Shown here: piece after piece, positions 36,432 through 47,860 of the stretch
How the letters are laid out: every line of letters starts with the position of its first letter
How positions within the stretch are numbered: the first letter of the stretch is position 1
Assembly: GCF_021130785.1 (NCBI RefSeq)
Contig: NC_060207.1
Location: forward strand, 189,432,001 to 189,496,000
Length of the DNA: 64,000 nucleotides
DNA from: Homalodisca vitripennis
Lineage: Eukaryota > Arthropoda > Insecta > Hemiptera > Cicadellidae
Direction of reading: 5' to 3'
Program-made: the position numbers and the translations under genes
Notes under the pieces: generated by a model
The model's database searches: none
Told to the model about the DNA's origin: nothing
What the model saw: only the letters and a program-made list of their open reading frames with translations

Positions 36432-37640
36432 AGACCTACTCAACTCTGGTACTTAAGACTGCCTACTACAGCTGTTGGGAGTTTTGTTAAGGCAATTCAT
36501 ACCTAACATACTGCAATAATAGTTACAAACTTATAGCAATAATGTAGAAAAATGTAATAAGAAACTTGTAATCTTATTATATTATAGAATATATGCATTC
36601 GAAATTAAATAATATACATGTAAATAGATTTATAGATGTCGTTGTAAATGAATAAATGCATTATAATATGTTATATCAGAAATAAAAATTTGTATGAAAT
36701 AAGCAGTACAATAATAACACAATTCAACAATATAATATTTGTGTATTAAATACTTAAATGTAAATTGTACAGTTTTTTTTTATTTTGTTGGTACTGTCTG
36801 AGCAGTGGGTATTCTATGTATCAAAGTAAACTAATACTAAAATACAATTCAACATTTAGTTTTGAAAAATAAATGGAAAATTTATACGGGACCCTTCTTT
36901 AAAAAGTTACAAACTACTTTAATTATAAAAAACTCAAGCTTTATTAAAATAGGAATAAAAAACCGTAACCATTGATATATTATAATTAAACTGTTATTTC
37001 ATTTTTATTTTATAATGATTGTTAAAGTTATTTACAGCGTGTTCCGAAAAGTGTCACAAACTATCTGTGACTGATAGTACTCATAATTTCAAACACAGAA
37101 TTTCAAAAATGTGTCGTTTAGCCGGTAGCCGCCATTTTGTATATATTAGAATAAATATCATCTCTAGAAATAGTAATATTGCAATACCAAACTTTACACA
37201 TAGTTAGGGATAAATAACAAAACATTATTATGCGATTTTCTTTAATATTAACGAAATGGCGCCTGTTGAAAATTATTTACGCGAAATAAAAAAAACTAGT
37301 ATTTACTAAAATTTACAAGATACCAACTATTTATTACAGTTTATTACAATGGTGTTTTTTCAACGTATAAGTGAGTAAGACCACTTTGAAGGTACATTTG
37401 TACAAGACGGGAACAACAAACATGTTATAACACTCGATGCCTTTCAACTGACAAAATATTATGTATTTGTAAATTTCTGAAACAATTATAAATATACACG
37501 TATACATTCCCATATACTAAACCAATGTTGTGAGACTCCAATTGTCAATTTAGCTTATATGGCGATTCTAAGTGGATATGTGAAATTTGTAACGTAACTA
37601 CTCTCAAATCTACAGTTCCAAAAACGGATTCTACACGAGA
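36432..37640. other. AT-rich spacer
   Basis: No gene. The bases just after F2 and just before F3 carry remnants of the shared unit flanks; the rest is unique. GCGTGTTCCGAAAAGTGTC near 37.04 kb looks like a transposon edge but has no partner. Confidence 0.35.
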
Positions 37641-37641
37641 G

Positions 37642-37723
37642 GTGGTTCCCATTTCCTTAGGTACCAGAGCTTCATGGTCTATTACACATAAAGCTATGGA
37701 TACCTGGGGACACGGTGTTCCAT
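37642..37723 (+). ncRNA. Hairpin family F member F3
   Basis: 82 bases. 5' arm CCTTAGGTACCAGAGCTTC pairs with 3' arm AAAGCTATGGATACCTGGGG; the base is closed by TGGTTCC with GGTGTTCCAT. Upstream flank (TCTCAAATCTACAGTTCC) matches the flanks of F4-F8. Confidence 0.65.
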
Positions 37724-38267
37724 AAATGTTCACAACTTCGGAACGTCTCCAGATGGAATCATGAACAACTCGGCTTGCTAGTTCTGTACAGTGTACAAGT
37801 TACAGCAGAATTGCAGCTTTAGTTTCATATCAGTTTGTTAAACTAAATAAAATATATTGTATAAATTTACTTATTTTTTTAATCTACGTATTTTGTTGTT
37901 AAAAATCATGTACTATACAAAATGAATTTGTAAAAATTCGAAATTTACTTAATTGAAATGTATAGTTGTGTTAAAACATGAGGAGTAGACGCTATTAGAT
38001 GTTTTCCTAATAATTTATGTCTTAACTACTTGGGCTACAGTAAATCATGCCCATTTTACTTATTATTGTTTATTATTTATGTGTTTTGTTGTTGTACTTA
38101 ATTAGATATTTTTCCTTTTATTAAGATTTAAAAACTTAAGGCACTTTTACCTGTCATTAATATTAGTAATAAAAAATTCAGAATTTTGTAAATCGTAGAT
38201 CTTCAATTTCATTCACTACGGTACTTTCTATTCTGCAAGCTTCAGAATCACGGACTGTATAGGAGAG

Positions 38268-38350
38268 GTGGTTCCCCTTTTCCTTAGGTACCATGGTTTA
38301 ATGGTATTTTACACATAAAGCTATGGATACCTGGGGTCAAGGTGTTCCAC
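38268..38350 (+). ncRNA. Hairpin family F member F4
   Basis: 83 bases, canonical lower stem. In the upper 5' arm the sequence is ATGGT instead of ACAGC, which still pairs with the unchanged 3' GCTAT through two G-U pairs on the plus strand and one newly formed U-A pair. Confidence 0.7.
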
Positions 38351-38509
38351 AGATCTACAACACGCTCTTCTGCCTCTGGGAATGACTAATAGCCTGCACC
38401 AATTATAAGGTATTGGACTTTAGGTCCACGTGAATTTTTGTAATGTGAGATCTTCAATGTGACTACTCTTAAATCTTCATGCTTCTGGATCACGGACTGC
38501 ACACGAGAG

Positions 38510-38593
38510 GTGGTTCCCCCTTCCCCTTAGGTACCGCTGCTTAATGGTTTATTACCCATAAAGCTTCGGATACCTAGGGTCAAGGTGTTCCAC
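38510..38593 (+). ncRNA. Hairpin family F member F5
   Basis: 84 bases. It carries GCTTCGG where others have GCTATGG, and the facing 5' base changed from A to G (ACCGCTGC), turning an A-U pair into G-C. Its unit of about 215 bases, including upstream TAATGTGAGATCTTC and downstream GCACCAGTTATAAGG, is nearly duplicated at 38.99-39.21 kb. Confidence 0.7.
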
Positions 38594-39062
38594 ATATCTT
38601 CAAGGAGCACTCCAGAAGAACACCAGTTTCAAGGCCTGCACCAGTTATAAGGTATCAACTGTAGTTTCGTATAGTTGTTTTAAACAAAATAGTACAATTT
38701 ATGAATCTTTTATGTTCATATATGTTTTGTTAAAACACAATTTGAAAACATTTATTAATATTAATTGTATCATAATTGGGAAATTACTTTATTTATTTAT
38801 ATGTTTTTGTTATACTATTGATAAACAGTAACAATGTTAACAAGAATTATCCAAATCTTCTTATTTATATTATATCACGTGTAAGATTAAAATGAAGTTA
38901 TTATTTTAGTTAATATCCATATGAATGACAGTTAGGAAGATTTTATTTACTTCGAGTAATGTTATTATACATATTTAAATTATATAATTTTGGTAATGTG
39001 AGATCTTCAATGTGACTACTCTCAAATCTACATGCTTCTGGATCACGGACTGCACACGAGAG

Positions 39063-39146
39063 GTGGTTCCCCCTTCCCCTTAGGTACCACTGCTTAATGG
39101 TTTATTACCCATAAAGCTATGGATACCTAGGGTCAAGGTGTTCCAC
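39063..39146 (+). ncRNA. Hairpin family F member F6
   Basis: 84 bases. Closest to F5 (shared CCCCCTTCCCCTTAGG 5' arm and CCTAGGG 3' arm, where one G-U is replaced by a U-A pair), and shares its flanks. A recent duplication of a complete unit. Confidence 0.7.
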
Positions 39147-39798
39147 ATATCTTCAAGGCACACTTCGGAAGAACACCAGCTGCAATGCCTGCACCAGTTA
39201 TAAGGTTTTAATTTTAGTTTCATATAATTGTATAAAAAAATTGTAGGCCTACATTGTATTTATTAATTTATCTTTGCAAGCATTTTTATTGTTTTATGGA
39301 AAACATTGTTTTTAAATTTCATATACGCCCATATGTAACATTAATTTACCTTTTTTAAGACATTATTTTATCGAATTAGATAGGTTTTTTTAATACCCTT
39401 AAACATTGTAGTATTTTCAAACAGTCAGTTAAATTAGGTTGCAAGTGATCCCTGTACGAATAACTACGAGTATATTTAAAATCTTAAATTTCAAGTTATA
39501 GTTGCACTTATAATAACTAATCAAGTTATTATTTTTTTTAATAATATACTCTTTTATTAGATACATGTATATTGTACTCGTAGTTGTTTATTTAATTTAG
39601 GTGTATATTAGGTTGTTATATTGCATCATATCTATTTATTTATGGTTCTTAATATTACAATGTGATGTAAAGCATAAACGTGTACGCCTTTAATATTAGC
39701 AATATTTTTTATTTTAGTGATTTTTTTGTAACTATTATGTGTATTTTGCCACTGCTCTTAAATCTACAATCTCAAGGATTTAGAACTCCGTAAGAAAG

Positions 39799-39879
39799 GT
39801 GGTTCCCCTTTCCTTAGGTTTCACAGCTTAATGGTCTATTACACATAAAGCTATGTGACCTGGGGTCAAGGTGCTCCAC
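39799..39879 (+). ncRNA. Hairpin family F member F7
   Basis: 81 bases. The 3' arm reads GCTATGTGACC, one base shorter than GCTATGGATACC, and the 5' arm reads GGTTTCACAGC instead of GGTACCACAGC. Aligned, nine of eleven facing positions pair and the single-base bulge of other members is gone: matched change in both arms. Confidence 0.7.
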
Positions 39880-40447
39880 AAATCTACACAGATTAGAGCG
39901 ACTCTACACACAAAGGACACCAGCTGTCATCTCAAGTTTAGTTTCAATACGTTTTTTATACTCAAAATCTTGTGTAACTTGCTGTTTACTTTGAATATCT
40001 AGGTCTTTGTGTGAATTTTTTAATACATATGTTACTAACGTAGACTTTATCATTGTTAAGAATTTATTTTTTTGGAATAATATAAAAATATGGTTGAACA
40101 CTAGTAATTTTTTTAAATAATCGATTATATTATCATGTACGTGTTTCAAGTGAGAGTAATATTATTTTATATTTTTATTTGCATAGTTAAATGTTACACT
40201 TTTATGATATGTATATATTAGGTATGAATTGTACTTGTTATTGTGTATCTGATAGGGGTTGATTTGATTGTAATACTTCATCACATTTCCTTATTCACAC
40301 TTCTTAGAATTAACTAAAGCTTCTAGCGTGTATTAAAGCTTAACTTATTATATTCGTATATTAGTAATGCTGTATATAGAATTTAAAATATTCATCTACG
40401 CCGTTTTCAAACCCGCAAGCTCCTGGATTACGGACTCCACAAGAGAC

Positions 40448-40530
40448 GTGGTTCCCATTTTCCTTAGGTACCACAGCTTAATGGTTTAGTACACATAAAG
40501 CTATGGATACCTGGGGTCAAGGTGCTCCAC
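40448..40530 (+). ncRNA. Hairpin family F member F8
   Basis: 83 bases, near the family consensus: 5' CCTTAGGTACCACAGCTTA with 3' TAAAGCTATGGATACCTGGG. Flanks again include CTCCTGGATTACGGACTCC upstream and GCACCAGTTATACGG downstream. Confidence 0.7.
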
Positions 40531-40654
40531 ATATCACCTACATGCCTTCGGGAACTCCTACAAGACTCCAGTTTGACTCCTGCACCAGTTATACGGTACT
40601 ATGGCTTTAGTTACATATAAGATTTTATATATAAGACAAAATAATTCACCACCT

Positions 40655-40735
40655 AAATGTATTAGAAGTGTCTCCAGATGTACGAACTCCAACTGCTGCA
40701 CCAGTTATAAGGTATTGCAACTTTAGTTTCGCAAA
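40655..40735 (+). repeat. Orphan downstream flank of a family F unit
   Basis: CTGCACCAGTTATAAGGTAT followed by a CTTTAGTTTC stretch repeats the 3' flank of the F units without a hairpin before it, a scar of unit duplication or loss. Confidence 0.6.
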
Positions 40736-40982
40736 GAAAATTGTATAATTATTTAATAATTATCTAACTATGCATATTGTGGGTAAAATAATGTTCTTGC
40801 AAAGTAAATTTCATTCACGTTCAAGTTAAATTACTACTATTTTGATTTTTAATTGTCTGGCAAAAAAGTATTCTTTGAATGGATATAATTGGGTAGTTTA
40901 TTAAGTAATTTTGGAAATAAGATAACATCACTGTCACTGCTCTCAAGATTCTGCACACTACAGGATGGACTCCATAAGAGAG

Positions 40983-41065
40983 GTGGTTCCCCTTTTCCTT
41001 AGGTACCACAGCTTAATGGTTTATTACACATAAAGCTATGGATACCTGGGGTCAAGGTGCTCCAC
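40983..41065 (+). ncRNA. Hairpin family F member F9
   Basis: 83 bases, consensus sequence and almost identical to F8 through both arms and the loop (TGGTTTATTACACA). Upstream flank keeps GGACTCCATAAGAGAGGTGG. Last member of the series seen. Confidence 0.7.
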
Positions 41066-42790
41066 ATATCACCTACCTACACGCCTTCAAGAATTGCTCC
41101 GTTGTATAAGCTATTTTAGCTGTAGTTGTGTAAAAATGTAAGAATAACTTTGTAAACATATTTTGCATACTTTTGCTTATTTAATAGATTTCTTGAAAAA
41201 TGTATATTTTAAGGTGTATTTTACTAGGTCTAGGAAATTCTTGAACAATTAATTAAATAACATTAGAGTGAAGTTTGAAATGTTTTATGACTGATAATAC
41301 AAAAATACATTTATTTCGTAACTATCTTCTGTAAAAAGTCTAATAATTCAATTATTCAAGCACGTGTTAATGTTTTATTAATTGATGTTATTTATGTATA
41401 CAACTTTTGTTATTGCTATTATCAACTCCCGTAGATGTTCATTAGTTAGAATGTATTTTATTTCTTGATTGTAATTGATGTCAAGTACAAATTTAGTTCT
41501 TTGAATAATACCTTGAATTGTGCATAATTTTACATTCAAATACTTTATTTACTTTTATGTTCATACAAACTCATTAATTATAATGTGGGAATTATGAGGA
41601 TTTCCTTTTAATATTTTAATGTTCAGTTATGAACATTGTTTATATATAAATAGTAAATTTATTGCAACATAAGACATGACACAAAACCTTTTTATAATAT
41701 TTTTGTAATCTAGTTATCTCTGTCATACAAGTTATATAAACCGTGTTTATAAATAGTTGTATTATGCGTGAAACCAAAGGTAATATATTGGTGTAATAAT
41801 GTACAAACCGATCTTATTAGTCGCGAATTATAAAACATCGTAATTAAGTTGCGATTTTTTAGTTACTCGCAATGCTAATAAATTAATAATTTTTAACAAT
41901 AAGTTTGAAATAAAATTGAGAGAAAGGTTCAAACAATTCAATTTGGATGTAAAACTATCTATAATAAAATAAATCTAGAATACTATATTTTAAATAAATA
42001 TCAATATTAAACATTTTTAAAATCGTAAAATTTCTTAAAATTTTAAGATGCGTAAGTTTCAAATGTGATTAAAATGTAGAATTAACATATTATATATTTA
42101 TATAAAGTTTTGAAAAACACTCAGTATAGTGTGTTCTAAGCCGAAGATGTGATCACGTTTCTCTTTCTGGAATTGCTAGTTATTATAAAGACGATCATAA
42201 TAACTAATTGTCCTTACGAGAATTTATCTTTATCTCTTGAAAAAAAAAGAAAAACTAAAATCTTACATATCGAAACAATGAACAGTACAAAATTAAAAAT
42301 CATGCTTACATACAATTTAATAGAAAACACTAATTTTTAGAAATATCTAACTAAGAAATCTTTGTATACATTATGCAATAGGTAATACTGTGTTGATGTT
42401 TATTTTAGTAATATTACTTTAGTATTCTAGGAAAAAACAATAATTATTAATTAAATTTTTATTATTTTATGAAATTGGTCATAATATACAATGTCTGACA
42501 TAAAGGAGAAAAACATTTAGTTCTCTTAATTTTTTGTATATTATATACATTTTCTGCACACACATTTATTTGGAATTACAATTATGTAGTTTTTAGTATC
42601 TAAATGGACAGTTTTTATATTCCAATAAGCTAAATATGAGAGTAAATGTTCGTCACCTTTAGTCGGGACAGTAATAACCATTTGAACATTTGGCAAATGT
42701 GCTCCAATGGAACATTTTTAATTTTGTAAAATACTAACATTTGACCAACTATTCTGAGTGGTTTGTCAGCTGTTATTATTCAGGAGCGCA
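41066..42790. other. AT-rich spacer
   Basis: No gene recognised; an open frame at 42.15-42.34 kb looks like chance. A compact ACATTT-GGC-AAATGT hairpin near 42.70 kb is too short to interpret. Confidence 0.4.
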
Positions 42791-42803
42791 TAATAATGTA
42801 GAG

Positions 42804-42883
42804 GGACGGGAGTGGGCATAGTAGTATTGAATAAGTAAATATCATAATATATTATACATCATATCTTATATCCACTCCCGACC
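42804..42883 (+). ncRNA. MicroRNA-precursor-like hairpin H4
   Basis: 80 bases. GGACGGGAGTGGGCATAG pairs with TATATCCACTCCCGACC: eleven of the first twelve positions pair, then weaker AT pairing continues to a loop. G-U pairs again occur on the plus strand. Unrelated in sequence to family F. The AT-rich top of the stem pairs loosely, which lowers confidence. Confidence 0.45.
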
Positions 42884-42949
42884 ATTAGTCATGCCTTTGA
42901 TGTTAGTAATAATTTAGTGTATGTAGTACTACTAGTGTAGAATATTGGT

Positions 42950-43180
42950 AAAATGCCACAACTACTGCGACGGAACTTGACGCTGCCATCGGATCAACAA
43001 ACCTGACAACTGCAAATATTTCTGTGTTTGGTTTTTCTTTGGTGACTCAGCTTTGTGCTTGGCCATAAAGCTGAGAGACTAAAGTCCAACCTCCACAATG
43101 ACTCTTCGTGATGACTCAATGACTCAGCCTCGCAAATTTGCTGATTGCTTCAACGGACAAGATACGACATCGATTGGTAA
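42950..43180 (+). other. GC-richer patch, possible non-coding exon
   Basis: Bounded on the left by a pyrimidine-rich stretch ending in a CAG (43.05 kb) and on the right by a donor-like ATTG|GTAAAT near 43177. It contains two TGACTCA motifs and a 9-base perfect hairpin (CTCAGCTTT with AAAGCTGAG). No long frame. Exon status is a guess. Confidence 0.2.
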
Positions 43181-46100
43181 ATATACTCTTAAATAAGAGC
43201 AAATGTTCTTGAAGTTGACGTTGTATTGTAATTTAGAGAAAGCATTCGCATGTCCTGTAAAGTTAACCACTGCATTTTACCTGACATATACAAATAAATG
43301 AAAACATATTTTAAAATTGAGTATAACTAAAAATAGAAATATTTGAGTAAATTTATAAAATGTATGTGATTTTGATTGGAAATTAAAATATAGAATGTGG
43401 TGGTTACCTCTTATTATGATTTGGTGATGTAAAACATTACGTAGTAGAAATACATCCAAAAAAAGATTCCCTAAGGCGTGCAAAACTGCACACGGATACT
43501 CAGAAAGCTATACTTTACATCTAAGAGAATGTTACTAAACAAAGAAACAGTATTTTATAGTTTGTAATATCCGGTAACAGTTATGAATAAACATATTTCT
43601 CCTATTAACCGGTTTCATTAAACTATGAAATACTACAAGAGATGTGTTCCCGGAAATAACTTGCTAAATTTTTAGTTAAGGTCCCAGGTAAAACTTTAAT
43701 TTTCATTTTTCTAAATATAGAATATAAAGAACGTAAACATATAGCATTCTTTGCTCAAATAATAGATTATGTTGAAAATCTTTAAAATTTATAAAATTCT
43801 GAAAAGGGAAATAACGTTTCGATGTTAATTTTTTGAACCAAAGTGTGAGATTTGCAATAATTTTAGTGGAATATAGTTAAAATAGTTAAAAGTGGAACGA
43901 AACCGTAAAACTGTTATATAATATATGTACAAATATGTCGTTCAGTTATATGTATATATACATATGACTGAACGACATATTCGTACACATATTTTATGAC
44001 CTATTTCTCCTATTACCCCCTCCAAGAATCGTTCTGTCTCCCTAACTTCTTATTATTTAGCAATATTTGTATAGTTAACTATATTAGTGTTATTATAGGC
44101 AACATATTAATTGTTTTACTTTAATGTTTTTGTATTTATATTGTTTTCTAGAGTGAATAAAAAAATCATTCTTGCATAACTGATGTGTTACTTCTGTCGC
44201 TCCTTTATCCAACAACAGTTTCTTAGTGATATCATTACCTAATATTTTGCAGCGACATTAGTTGGTAAAATATTATAAGAATGTCAATATATTACAGAAA
44301 TAATAATGAGAGTAAACATTTAATAGTAACAGACTGGTCAAATCGATTAATAGCCTAATAGTACAGATTTGAAAAAAAATACTAATAATTTTAAATAATA
44401 TAATGTAAATGATTACAATAATGCAAGAATACAGAAGTATTCAATTCGAACTTATTCAAACTTATTTCTTTCACACTAAATAAAAAATAAATAAATAAAA
44501 TATACTTAATGGAAACTAACAGACTTTGAGTATTTAAATTATGTCTGCAAATTACCTGAAAAGTAATGACTTCCTAATTTTTCGTAATATCAAAATAATT
44601 AATTTGATATTACTAATAAATTAATTGTTATGGAACAGAGAGTGAGCTTAAGCAAGTGCTGCTATCTTCAACGTTACACGTAAACCTTTTGGCTTCTTGC
44701 TAAATACAGAACACTCATGAGTATACAGCTCTGACGATAGATTGTGATACTGTACTTTCAATCACCGAATCATACCAGTTGATTGATCTATCTATTGTTT
44801 ACATAACGTAATGGCCACAATGAAAAAAAAAAAAATTGAACACTGAGTAAAAATCCAATTTAGTTTTATAAAGCACGAATAACTAACTGTGAAAATGCAG
44901 GAATAAATGGCTCTTTACAATACAATCACATTTGTTGGTGTCTTTCCAGTATTATGTTTTAAAACAGAATCTGTAATACTCAAGTTTCTTATATGTAACG
45001 ACAAGTTGATACGCAGAAATATTAAAAAAACACCTATTATTAGTGTTTGCTATGTATGGTGAGCAAACATTTTAAAAAGACTGGTTTGCGTGTGTACTGG
45101 GTGAGGATAGAGTTAATATTTTATTGTAAGGTAAAAATAAAATTTACATCATCAATATTTGTTTTTCCTTCTATCCAGAACGGTAGAGCAATAAAAAAGG
45201 GGCCAATTTAAATTTTTAGATAACATCTCCTCCATTTGGTGACCCAACAAATTAAGAGATAAGAAAAAGAACAGTAGTGTTTACATACAAAATAGTGAGA
45301 TTTTAAATCTGGATTTTTAAATAAACATACCTCTTCCAAATCCACATTTCTTATAATTTGAATGGTGGAAAAGTATCTATACTACAAAAGTTTTTGTTAA
45401 AACAATAATAAATCTTTCGTTTTTTAACATGTGTGTTCTTATAAAATAAATCCAAAACATAGGATATTTATTACTCTAAATTTGCCTTGAATAAGATGTA
45501 TATGTGAGACTATGGGTTAAAATGGTATTCCATAAATGTTTTCAATTGTCAACCAGTATAGAAACATGAGAAAACTTAGATGAACTAAATTAATATATTG
45601 TATATAAAAATACCCTAAATGTATTTCTATTTTAGTCGATTCAATTTTAAATTAAGGAAAATATGCATTTATTCGACTTAATAGCCGGCAGCTAAAAACA
45701 CATTAAGTTTTGCCCCACAAGAGCAAATGTTAACCCTCAAACATCTTTACGCCTTTCTTTTCGGCCGTACAATTACGCGTGATATCTAATTAAAAAATAT
45801 CATTAATACTTGCCCAAACGCGTAAAATGTTTACTATTTCAGAATTAACGCTATGAAGTACAATTTTTACAAAACTGCTTTTTATTAACAAACGATAAAA
45901 TGGTAAAAACTAAAAACCTTTTGGATGCATATTAATAATGTCTATAAAATCATACAGCTAAGTAAAAATGTCGAAGTTCAAAATTGTTCTTATCGATTAA
46001 AATCATGATGGTCGCAAGTACACGGCGATGGATTTAATTATGCGTTCTTTAATTTAACGGATCCCTGGATGACGTTGCTTCTACGTCATTACCGTTGTTG

Positions 46101-46395
46101 TGAAAAGAATAAAAATAAGAATAATACTAGAAAACAAACTAGTCTAACGACTTGTCCTAAAAATTTAGATATTTTCACTACAACGTTAATTTTACCATTT
46201 ATGTTATCACAAAATTTGGTTTATCCCCACAAGTAATTTCTTTATGCTTTTTCGCAGCCAACCTTGTAAGAAGTTATAGGAGAAATCCAGTACAAATAAA
46301 TTCATTTTATATTTCTTACTACTCAAAAAGTCAGTTTTAAGAAATCCTGACTTCAACTTGATAGGCCTTAAAGTAGTCACCAGAACCATTAACTG
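43181..46395. other. AT-rich stretch
   Basis: No gene. Holds a palindrome at 43.92-43.99 kb, listed separately. A segment near 45.50 kb (ATGGTATTCCATAAATGTT) faintly resembles the end of F3 but has no stem. Confidence 0.35.
43924..43991. repeat. Near-perfect 68 bp palindrome without loop
   Basis: ATATGTCGTTCAGTTATATG runs into its own reverse complement at 43956/43957; the arms differ at two sites and by a 2-base indel. Confidence 0.85.
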
Positions 46396-46400
46396 GACTG

Positions 46401-46457
46401 CGAGATAACTCAACTAATCTCGAGGTCCGAGATAGTTATAGACAGTAGTTTATCTCG
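46401..46457. repeat. Hairpin, CGAGATAA arms
   Basis: CGAGATAACT at the left faces AGTTTATCTCG at the right, with inner AACTAATCTCG facing CGAGATAGTT. Could be a structured RNA or a decayed palindromic repeat. Confidence 0.4.
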
Positions 46458-46466
46458 TCACTCACT

Positions 46467-46547
46467 CCTGTCTAGGAAGAGGGGCTCAAACCTTGTGGGC
46501 TTCAGATATCTATACTATCTGAAAGTGACATTGACCATGTAGACAGG
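46467..46547 (+). other. Loose 81-base hairpin
   Basis: CCTGTCTA pairs with TAGACAGG at the base and CTTCAGAT with ATCTGAAAG at the top, but the middle is asymmetric by about eleven bases, unlike a good precursor. It abuts a possible transposon edge (CAGGGACGGACCTAG at 46544). Confidence 0.25.
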
Positions 46548-46640
46548 GACGGACCTAGCAGTTGTGGAACCCTGGACAAATATTATGGTTGCGGGGCTAT
46601 TGTTTGCAATAGACGTCGTTAAATATGTTTTTAATAAATT
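46544..46640 (+). repeat. Possible hAT-like element end
   Basis: CAGGGACGGACCTAG followed by a G-rich run and CCCTGGACAAA has the look of hAT/MITE termini from insects (CAG-GGCGGA...). No partner end or transposase is visible. Confidence 0.3.
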
Positions 46641-46839
46641 AACTCGTGTAAAGAATCACAACAATAACTGATGCGTTTACATAATCATGTGAACACCTCA
46701 ACAGGTTAAATTGAAATATAATTAGAGACACTGAAATAAAACAACGTTGCTGATGTTTTTAATAATAAGAATAATTAAGAAATGTATTTAATATATTTTT
46801 TTCCGGATTAATAGTTTTGCTCAGTAGGATGTGGAATTA

Positions 46840-47860
46840 AGGTCAATATATAAAAGCTTTCTCGAGATATCTTGCCACATAATGTATTCCCATTATTGTT
46901 TATTGAATTAGGTTTCGTAGCGGTGTTCAAATATAAAAGTTTCGGTGACATAAGGAGGGTACTATTACGCTAGAATTCGCTGAAATCAAACGCCGTCGCC
47001 GTTTTAACATTGACTTTCCACTCTTCTTCTTTTTTGCTCTACGAATAAGTCATACGTTGAAATCACGAAGGATTCAGTTCGTTGTTGTTTGGAAAATATA
47101 AATGTTATGTTGATATTCTACTATGACTGTCATTAAATTATAACAATATCAACTCAAAGTGCATTTAAAATAATCCTTCCGGACCAGTTTGTAGAAGTAG
47201 GTAGATTTTGTAACATCTGAACCATTAATATTGTTTATTTTATAAAGACAGGATTCCAAAGAAATTTAAACAAAAACTATTTTTCTTCTATGACAAAATA
47301 AATAATATATGACAAAATAAACATTGAAATAGTTCCAATTTCATTTAAAATTATCATAAATACCTCGACTAAGTTGATTGTCAAGCTTAGTACGTCATTT
47401 AGTTCCAATGTGACGGCCTTTGACATTTTTAAATCCACGTACGATTTAAAATATGGTTTACAACAAAAGATTTAGGAAATGTTATGTATGTCAGAACAAT
47501 GTTTGTTTCTCTAGATTTATAAGTAACGGAGTTGTATGTGTAGGCATACTAATTTATTTGCTCTGTTATGTTCTCGTTGCCGTCACTGTAACCGATAAGA
47601 TTAATGTAAAAATATCCACTAACGCTAAGCCAAATTCCATGGCGTGAAATGCACTATAATCGAATTCAGTGGTTGTAATTTGTAACTGAAGCTTCCTGCA
47701 AAGCTTCAAGTCTATTGGTCAGTTCGTATTTCGGAATATCGTCCGGACACAGACAAAAATAAATGACCATTTCCCAGCCCTTGGAGTGATAGGCTTCGCT
47801 AAAGCTCAGCAAATTATTGAATCGGGACAGTTTGAAAAGTTCATGTCTTTGTGCCTTTAT
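46840..47860 (+). repeat. Dispersed repeat copy (family R1) with R2 segment
   Basis: The ends match the R1 copy at 19.88-20.66 kb. The middle (47.10-47.47 kb: ATTATAACAATATCAA, TTTGTAGAAGTAGG, AGTACGTCATTTAGTTCCAA) matches 48.90-48.97 plus 50.01-50.24 kb, here called R2. Open frames inside it (47.45-47.65, 47.67-47.94 kb) are not genes. Confidence 0.65.

Noticed and set aside
34610..41065. Family F hairpins as MITEs
   Set aside because: No constant terminal motif or target duplication was seen at unit ends, the arms are imperfect with bulges, and copies occur only in one locus of this window. A genome-wide search could reverse this.
31575..42883. CRISPR array reading of the repeated hairpins
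   Set aside because: Spacing is irregular (hundreds of bases), the units are about 215 bases, and the DNA is eukaryotic in character.
44645..44722. Additional hairpin with GAGTG...CACTC ends
   Set aside because: Only short blocks pair and the two sides differ in length; not better than expected by chance in AT-rich DNA.
45500..45545. Tenth family F copy
   Set aside because: Resembles only the downstream edge of F3; no facing arm can be found.
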